Source of the DNA: Promicromonospora iranensis | GTDB taxonomy: Bacteria > Actinomycetota > Actinomycetes > Actinomycetales > Cellulomonadaceae | Length of the DNA: 64,000 nucleotides | Direction: 5' to 3' | Assembly: GCF_028994775.1 (NCBI RefSeq) | Contig: NZ_JAJQMN010000003.1 | Span: forward strand, 186,001 to 250,000 | Part shown: positions 58,798-64,000 of the stretch, in pieces | How positions within the stretch are numbered: the stretch's first letter is position 1 | How the letters are laid out: each line of letters opens with the position of its first letter | Translations under genes and position numbers: made by a program | The notes under the pieces: generated by a model | Databases searched by the model: none | What the model saw: the letters and a program-made list of their open reading frames with translations, nothing else | What the model was told of the DNA's origin: nothing

Positions 58798-60483
58798 TCA
58801 CGCGTCGAGGACGACGGCGATGACCACCGGTTCCCGTCGGGAGCTGCGGGCGAGCGACCGCGCGACGGTCTTCGCGATGATGTCCTCGAGCTGGTCGCCG
58901 GCGGTGGTCTTGTTCCGCGTGGCGTCCGCCAGCGCCTTCTCGACGGCGCGCGAGGCGTTGTCGAGGCTGTCCTGGCCGTGCACGGAGCCGCGGTGCAGGT
59001 ACTCGAGAGGCTCGGCGAGCTCCGCGGTACCGGAGCGGAGGAACGCCAGGACGGTCAGGACGCCCGCCGCGCTGAGCTTGCGCCGGTCGGCCAGGGTGTC
59101 CTCGGTGACGTGGCCGACGGTCTGGCCGTCGACGTAGACGAGGTCGTTCTCCACCTGGCCGACGATGCGCGCGACCCCGTCGACCATGTCGACGACGACG
59201 CCGTCACGGACGATCAGGACGTTGTCCGTGGGCACCCCCGTGCGCTCCGCCAGGGCGCCGTTGGCGCGCAGGTGCTTGGGCTCGCCGTGGACCGGCATGA
59301 CGTTGCGCGGGCGCAGGATGTTGTAGCAGTAGACGAGCTCACCGGCGCTCGCGTGGCCCGAGACGTGGACGCGCGCGTTGCCCTTGTGGACCACGTTCGC
59401 GCCCAGGTCGGTGAGCTTGTTGATGATGCCGTAGATCGCGCTCTCGTTGCCCGGGATCAGCGAGCTGGCGAGCAGGACGGTGTCGCCGTCGCTGATCCGG
59501 ACCTCGTGCGTCTCGCCCGCCATCCGGGCCAGCGCCGCCATGGGCTCCCCCTGGGAGCCGGTGCAGATGAGCGTCACCTTGTTGGGGGGCAGGTTGCGCG
59601 TCTTGGCGTAGTCGATGACCAGTCCGCGCGGGACGGTGAGGTAGCCGAGCTCACGCGCGATCCGCATGTTGCGGACCATCGACCGGCCGACGAACGCGAC
59701 CTTGCGGCCGCGGGCGTGCGAGGCGTCCAGGACCTGCTGGATGCGGTGGACGTGGCTGGCGAAGCTGGAGACGATGACGCGCCCTGGCGTCGTGGTGAAG
59801 ACCTGGTCGATCGCCGGGGTCAGCTCCGTCTCGGAGATGGTGAAGCCCGGGATCTCCGCGTTGGTGGAGTCCACCAGCAGCAGATCGAGTCCCTCCTCGC
59901 CCAGGCGGCCGAAGGCGCGCAGGTCCGTCAGGCGCCCGTCGAGCGGGAACTGGTCCATCCGGAAGTCGCCGGTGTGCAGCACCACGCCGGCGGGGGTCCG
60001 GATCACGACCGCGAGCCCGTCGGGGATCGAGTGGTTGACGGCGATGAACTCGAGCGCGAACGGACCGGCCGTGTGGCGGTCGCCGGCCTCGACGTGCACG
60101 AGGACGGGCTTGATGTTGTGCTCGGTGAGCTTGGCGGACAGGAACGCCAGCGTGAGCTGTGAGCCGACGACAGGGATGTCCGGCCGCTGCTTGAGCAGGT
60201 ACGGCACCCCGCCGATGTGGTCCTCGTGCCCGTGCGTGAGCACGATGGCCTCGATGTCGTCGAGGCGGCTCTCGAGGCTCGTGAAGTCGGGCAGGATGAC
60301 GTCGATCCCCGGCTGGCTCTCCTCGGGGAACAGGACCCCGCAGTCGACGACGAGCAGCTTGCCGGCATGCTCGAAGACCGTCATGTTGCGGCCGATCTCG
60401 CCGATGCCGCCGAGCGGGGTGATGCGCAGGCCCTGCGGCGGTGCGGCGGGCGGGCGGGTGAGTTCTCGTGGTGCGGTATGCAT
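58798..60483 (-). CDS. rnj: Ribonuclease J
   Basis: 561-aa metallo-beta-lactamase-fold RNase with HGHEDH (84-89), GDFRMDQFPLDG, the beta-CASP region and C-terminal oligomerisation domain, so length and order match RNase J. It degrades and matures mRNA and rRNA as a 5'-3' exonuclease and endonuclease. ATG 60483 has GGAGGGA upstream. The next upstream gene, on the same strand, is separated by a terminator hairpin. Core housekeeping gene. Confidence 0.96.
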   Translation of the reverse strand: MHTAPRELTRPPAAPPQGLRITPLGGIGEIGRNMTVFEHAGKLLVVDCGVLFPEESQPGIDVILPDFTSLESRLDDIEAIVLTHGHEDHIGGVPYLLKQRPDIPVVGSQLTLAFLSAKLTEHNIKPVLVHVEAGDRHTAGPFALEFIAVNHSIPDGLAVVIRTPAGVVLHTGDFRMDQFPLDGRLTDLRAFGRLGEEGLDLLLVDSTNAEIPGFTISETELTPAIDQVFTTTPGRVIVSSFASHVHRIQQVLDASHARGRKVAFVGRSMVRNMRIARELGYLTVPRGLVIDYAKTRNLPPNKVTLICTGSQGEPMAALARMAGETHEVRISDGDTVLLASSLIPGNESAIYGIINKLTDLGANVVHKGNARVHVSGHASAGELVYCYNILRPRNVMPVHGEPKHLRANGALAERTGVPTDNVLIVRDGVVVDMVDGVARIVGQVENDLVYVDGQTVGHVTEDTLADRRKLSAAGVLTVLAFLRSGTAELAEPLEYLHRGSVHGQDSLDNASRAVEKALADATRNKTTAGDQLEDIIAKTVARSLARSSRREPVVIAVVLDA

Positions 60484-60513
60484 GGTGTCCCTCCGGAACA
60501 GGTTAGCTGCAAT

Positions 60514-60563
60514 GAGCTGGGCCCCTCCTGGCGTGGGACGACCGCCAGGAAGGGCCGGAGCTC
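60514..60563 (-). terminator. Hairpin after the SulP gene
   Basis: Core CCTGGCG/CGCCAGG with near-continuous outer arms from GAGCT (60514) to AGCTC (60563). It lies between the SulP stop and RNase J start. Confidence 0.5.
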
Positions 60564-60606
60564 AGCGTGGCGCGCCGCAGGTGCGGCGCTGTGGATACGT
60601 CTGTGG

Positions 60607-62157
60607 TCAGTGGCCGGCGCCCAGGTTGCCGGCGAGCCGCTGGTGTCGTGCCGCGGAGTCGTCGTTCATACCGACGATCGTCACGGTCTTGCCCTTGGCC
60701 TCGTACTTGGTGGTCACCGCGTCCAGGGAGGCCACTGTCGAGGCGTCCCAGATGTGGGCGTTGGTCATGTCGATCACTATGTTCTTGGGGTCGCCCGCGT
60801 AGTCGAACTGGTAGACCAGATCGTTGGACGAGGCGAAGAAGAGCTCGCCCTCGACGGCGTAGACGCGCCGGTCGTCGGCGTCGGACGCGTCGAGGCGCGT
60901 GACCGACGTGAAGTGCGCCACCCGGTTGGCGAACAGCACCATCGCGACCAGCACTCCCACGATCACACCGTAGGCCAGGTTGTGCGTGGCGACGGTGACC
61001 ACCACCGTCGCGACCATGACCGTCGTCTCCGACTTGGGCATGCGACGCAGTGTGGACGGCTGGATCGAGTGCCAGTCGAACGTGCCGACGGAGACCATGA
61101 TCATCACGGCGACCAGCGCCGCCATCGGCATGATCGCCACGACGTCGCCGAGGCCGACCACGAGGATCAGCAGGAACACGCCGGCGAGGAAGGTCGAGAG
61201 CCGCGTCCGGGCACCGGAGGCCTTCACGTTGATCATGGTCTGGCCGATCATCGCGCAGCCGCCCATGCCGCCGAAGAAGCCGGTGACGATGTTGGCCGCG
61301 CCCTGGCCCCAGGCCTCGCGGGTCTTGTTCGAGTGGGTGTCGGTGACGTCGTCGACCAGCTTGGCGGTCAGCAGCGACTCCAGGATGCCGACCAGTGCCA
61401 TGGCCAGCGCGTACGGCGCGATGATCTGCAGCGTCTCGAGGTTCAGCGGGACGTTCGGGAAGAGCAGGCTGGGCAGCGACTCGGGCAGCGCGCCCTCGTC
61501 ACCGACGGTCGGCACGTTGATGCCCGCGACGACGACGGCGGCCGTCAGCAGCACGATGGCCACGAGCGGGGCCGGGACGACCCTGGTCCAGCGCGGCAGC
61601 AGCACCATGATCACGATGCCGACGGCGACCAGCGGGTAGACGATCCACGGCACGTCGACCAGGTGCGTGACCTGGGACAGGAAGATGAGGATGGCCAGGG
61701 CGTTGACGAACCCGACCATCACCGACCGCGGGATGAACCGCATGATCTTCGCGACGCCGAGCAGGGCCAGGACCACCTGGATCACCCCGCCGAGCAGCAC
61801 CGTGGCGATCAGGTACTCGATGCCGTGCTCCCGAACCACCGGCGCGATGACCAACGCGATGGCCCCGGTCGCCGCCGAGATCATGGCCGGCCGGCCACCG
61901 AGGAACGAGATGGCGACGGCCATCGTGAACGACGCGAACAGGCCGATCCGCGGATCCACGCCCGCGATGATCGAGAACGCGATGGCCTCGGGGATGAGGG
62001 CCAGTGCCACCACGAGACCCGCGAGAACCTCGGTGCGCAGGGTCCGGACCGAGCTGAACGCTGCCCGGAACGAGCCGGAGGCCGTCGCCTCCGGAGCGCC
62101 GGTGACGGGAACCGGCGCCGGGGCGGGATCAGGCAGGTCGGCAGGAGTGTGTGACAC
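60607..62157 (-). CDS. SulP-family anion transporter with STAS domain
   Basis: 516-aa SulP/SLC26 transporter: about 12-14 membrane segments with ALALIPEAIAFSIIAGVDP (segment 1 motif) and the central GGMGGCAMIGQTMINVKASG. It is followed by a STAS domain (about 410-516; VIDMTNAHIWDASTVASLD). Substrate is sulfate, bicarbonate or another anion. GTG 62157 has GAAGGAA upstream. Divergent from a MerR regulator whose 30-bp palindrome lies between them. Confidence 0.9.
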   Translation of the reverse strand: MSHTPADLPDPAPAPVPVTGAPEATASGSFRAAFSSVRTLRTEVLAGLVVALALIPEAIAFSIIAGVDPRIGLFASFTMAVAISFLGGRPAMISAATGAIALVIAPVVREHGIEYLIATVLLGGVIQVVLALLGVAKIMRFIPRSVMVGFVNALAILIFLSQVTHLVDVPWIVYPLVAVGIVIMVLLPRWTRVVPAPLVAIVLLTAAVVVAGINVPTVGDEGALPESLPSLLFPNVPLNLETLQIIAPYALAMALVGILESLLTAKLVDDVTDTHSNKTREAWGQGAANIVTGFFGGMGGCAMIGQTMINVKASGARTRLSTFLAGVFLLILVVGLGDVVAIMPMAALVAVMIMVSVGTFDWHSIQPSTLRRMPKSETTVMVATVVVTVATHNLAYGVIVGVLVAMVLFANRVAHFTSVTRLDASDADDRRVYAVEGELFFASSNDLVYQFDYAGDPKNIVIDMTNAHIWDASTVASLDAVTTKYEAKGKTVTIVGMNDDSAARHQRLAGNLGAGH

Positions 62158-62304
62158 GCGGCTTCCTTCGGGCTCCGGGGCGCGCACGCCCCAAGGACCG
62201 AGGTCACGAGACCCGGTCCGACTGGACAGGACAGAGCACGCGACGCTGCGTACGAAGAGTAGGGGGCGGTGCCGGTCCCAGGACGAACAGGGTGGCGCCT
62301 TCGA

Positions 62305-62338
62305 CAACTCTACCCTTACGTAAGGGTAGAGTTGCAAC
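62305..62338 (+). promoter_or_regulatory. MerR operator, 30-bp perfect palindrome, with leaderless -10
   Basis: 62305-62334 is perfectly symmetric; the half-site is CAACTCTACCCTTAC. TAGAGT (62327-62332) is the -10, six bases before ATG 62339. The -35 candidate TTCGAC is 19-20 bp upstream, the long spacer typical of MerR promoters. Confidence 0.75.
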
Positions 62339-62731
62339 ATGAGCATCCCGGACACGTCGACCACCATGCATATCGGCTCCGTCGCCGAGCGCACCGGCCT
62401 GTCCTTGCGCACCCTCCGGCACTGGGACGAGGTGGGTCTCGTCACCCCGTCGGGGCGCACCGACGGCGGATTTCGCCTCTACACCGAGGCGGACGTCGAC
62501 CGCATCCTGCTGGTCCGCCGCATGAAGCCCCTCGGGTTCTCGCTCGACCAGATGGCCGATCTGCTCGACGTCGCCGACCGCCTGGCCGCCGGGCAGACGA
62601 CGGGCCCGGACGACGCCGACCTGCGAGCGCGGCTCGACGAGTTCATCACCACTGCCCGTGCACGCCGGGCCGACCTGGCCCGCAAGCTGGACATGGCCGA
62701 CGAGCTGATCAGCCAGCTCGGCGCCGTCTGA
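62339..62731 (+). CDS. MerR-family regulator
   Basis: 130 aa: HTH SVAERTGLSLRTLRHWDEVGLV with the wing GFRLYTEADVDRILLVRRMKPLGFSL, then a coiled-coil dimerisation helix. The short C-terminus lacks the Cys ligands of metal sensors, so it probably senses a small organic molecule or redox signal. It is divergent from SulP and autoregulated through the overlapping palindrome. Whether SulP is also controlled is unknown. Confidence 0.9.
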   Translation: MSIPDTSTTMHIGSVAERTGLSLRTLRHWDEVGLVTPSGRTDGGFRLYTEADVDRILLVRRMKPLGFSLDQMADLLDVADRLAAGQTTGPDDADLRARLDEFITTARARRADLARKLDMADELISQLGAV

Positions 62732-62770
62732 CCCTTCGTCCTGCGGCTGGTCCCGGGACGCGCCCCGGCG

Positions 62771-63979
62771 TCACGCCTTCCCCAGCGACTCCGGGTCCCG
62801 CAGCATGTGCGACTCGATGAGCTCGTGGCGCCGGAAGTAGGTGGTCGCGACCGCCTGGATCGTCGCGGCGACGGGCAGTGCCAGGAACGCGCCGAGCACC
62901 CCGAACACCGCGCCGAACGCCAGCACCACCAGCAGGCTGACCGCCGCGTTCATCTCCAGCGCCCGGGCGGACACCTTCGGGGCCAGGTACAGGTTCTCGA
63001 ACTGCTGGTACGCGATCACGAAGGCGAGCACGCCCAGCGCCTGGGGCCACCCCTGCGCGGTCAGGGCGACCATGGTGGGCAGCGCGCCGCCGAGGTAGGC
63101 GCCGATGGTCGGCACGAACTGTGACACCACGCCGACGAAGACCGCGAGCGGCACCGCGTACGGCGTCTGCAGGATCGCGAGGAACGCGAACGTGACCACC
63201 GTCGAGACCGCGGCCAGGACCACGCGGGAACCGATGTAGTCGGACACCTTGCCCTGCGTGACCTCCCACAGGTGCAGCATCTCCTGCTGCCGCGCCGGCG
63301 TCAGCCAGCCGCACACCGCGGCACGGAACCGCGGGCCGGCTGCCAGCAGGTAGTAGGAGACGAGCAGGATCGTCAGGGTCGCGAGGAGCCCGCCGACCAC
63401 CGTCGTGCCGACCAGCAGCGCCCCGGAGGCGACGTCGTCACCGAACTCCTCGAGCGCCTGCCGCAGCAGGTTGCCGGAGTCGGGGACGATGATGTCGAAC
63501 CGTTCGGCGACGAAGCCCTGCAGGCCCTCATAGAGACGTGGCACCGACCGCGCGAGCTCGACGAGCTGCTGCACGAACAGGTTGCCGAACAGGGCCATGA
63601 GCACGATGACCACGACGAGCGACCCGAGCAGCGTGACAGCGGCGGCCAGACCCCGGCGCCACCCGTGCCGCACCAGCCAGACGGTGCCCGGTTCGAGGGC
63701 CAGCGCGATGAAGACCGCGATGAGCACGTTCACGAACAGCCCTTCGAGGGCACCCAGGGCGTTCCACGCGAAGACCGCCACGAACACGGCCACCACGGCC
63801 ATGAACAGCGCGCGGGGCAGCCAACGCGGCGGGCGCGGTGAGTCAGGAGCGCCCGGCGGCGGCTCCGGCTGGTCCATCGGGGGCCGGCCGATCGAGGGCT
63901 GGTCGGTCGGCGGCTGGTCGGTACCTGGTGGCACGTCAGGACCGGGAGCGCCGGTCTCGGACGAGCGGGGCGACGTCAT
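62771..63979 (-). CDS. AI-2E family transporter (second copy)
   Basis: 402 aa. A 50-residue Pro/Asp-Gln-rich cytoplasmic N-terminus (repeats of DQPP/DQPS) precedes about eight membrane segments and the family motifs FVPTIGAYLGGALPTMVAL and LAPKVSARALEMNAAVSLLVVL. ATG 63979 has TACGGT six bases upstream and no Shine-Dalgarno. It belongs to the same family as the 17973 gene but is only moderately similar. Confidence 0.88.
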   Translation of the reverse strand: MTSPRSSETGAPGPDVPPGTDQPPTDQPSIGRPPMDQPEPPPGAPDSPRPPRWLPRALFMAVVAVFVAVFAWNALGALEGLFVNVLIAVFIALALEPGTVWLVRHGWRRGLAAAVTLLGSLVVVIVLMALFGNLFVQQLVELARSVPRLYEGLQGFVAERFDIIVPDSGNLLRQALEEFGDDVASGALLVGTTVVGGLLATLTILLVSYYLLAAGPRFRAAVCGWLTPARQQEMLHLWEVTQGKVSDYIGSRVVLAAVSTVVTFAFLAILQTPYAVPLAVFVGVVSQFVPTIGAYLGGALPTMVALTAQGWPQALGVLAFVIAYQQFENLYLAPKVSARALEMNAAVSLLVVLAFGAVFGVLGAFLALPVAATIQAVATTYFRRHELIESHMLRDPESLGKA

Positions 63980-63991
63980 GCCCAGACCGTA
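63980..63991 (-). promoter_or_regulatory. Leaderless -10 of the AI-2E transporter
   Basis: TACGGT (63986-63991 on the minus strand), six bases, then ATG 63979. Confidence 0.4.
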
Positions 63992-64000
63992 TTCCCCACC

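Noticed and set aside
1-64000. tRNA, rRNA, riboswitch, integrase or insertion-sequence genes
   Set aside because: I looked for cloverleaf ends, conserved riboswitch cores and transposase/integrase motifs and saw none I could support. A covariance-model scan would be needed to exclude small RNAs.

Overview
The window is very GC-rich, densely coded DNA with frequent GTG and TTG starts and codon third positions almost always G or C. The gene families (ECF41 sigma factor, MmyB-type regulators, actinobacterial S8 proteases, RNase J, F420-type DDN protein, DUF427) point to a high-GC actinobacterium. A member of Micrococcales close to Cellulomonadaceae or Promicromonosporaceae is my best guess, from gene content only. 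No rRNA, tRNA, CRISPR array, phage or recognisable transposase was seen.

Layout. 1-4.7 kb: edge of a response regulator, then a MoxR-DUF58-VWA-trypsin-like protease operon. 4.7-6.4 kb: ACC deaminase (acdS) with its GntR regulator. 6.7-17.7 kb: a carbohydrate locus. On the minus strand it has a D-aminoacylase-like amidohydrolase, a GH5-type glycosidase and a LacI repressor. Divergently it has a sugar-binding lipoprotein, two permeases, a GH3 and a GH125 exo-alpha-mannosidase. Two LacI operator candidates lie between the arms. 18-31 kb: AI-2E-type exporter, Zn-alcohol dehydrogenase, PQQ sugar dehydrogenase and MmyB regulator; an ABC exporter beside a two-component system; an orphan LacI; an AhpD-like protein divergent from an ECF41 sigma factor; an aminotransferase and a GNAT. 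30-47 kb: HxlR/MFS pair, a giant secreted phosphodiester glycosidase-phosphoesterase fusion, and two large secreted subtilases around a DDN protein, an epimerase and a TrmB/LuxR-type regulator. 47-54 kb: toxin-antitoxin pair, MFS, membrane protein, kinase-like protein, thioredoxin-reductase-like enzyme, zinc-ribbon protein, DinB remnant, and an SDR with an MmyB regulator. 54-64 kb: a 0.7 kb gene-free region packed with repeats and hairpins, two methyltransferases, an SDR, DUF427, RNase J, a SulP transporter, a MerR regulator and a second AI-2E-type exporter.

Non-coding signals are the most unusual part. Three intergenic copies of a 117-bp nested quasi-palindrome (6530, 17751 and 30232) form an unexplained repeat family. 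The 54978-55714 region has a 21-bp-stem hairpin, a 15/10-bp minisatellite and a 30-bp-stem perfect hairpin flanked by 17-bp repeats at about 30-bp spacing. At least twelve genes, mostly regulators, carry a TAnnnT hexamer 5-7 bases before the start codon and no Shine-Dalgarno, which suggests leaderless transcription. Matched ECF41-type promoters, a MerR-type 30-bp palindrome and several regulator operators can also be read.

Functionally, the carbohydrate locus is best explained as uptake and trimming of mannose-containing glycans (N-glycan core or mannoprotein). The secreted subtilases and the phosphodiester glycosidase could supply substrate, but that link is speculative. All calls are from reading the sequence; no database search was run.
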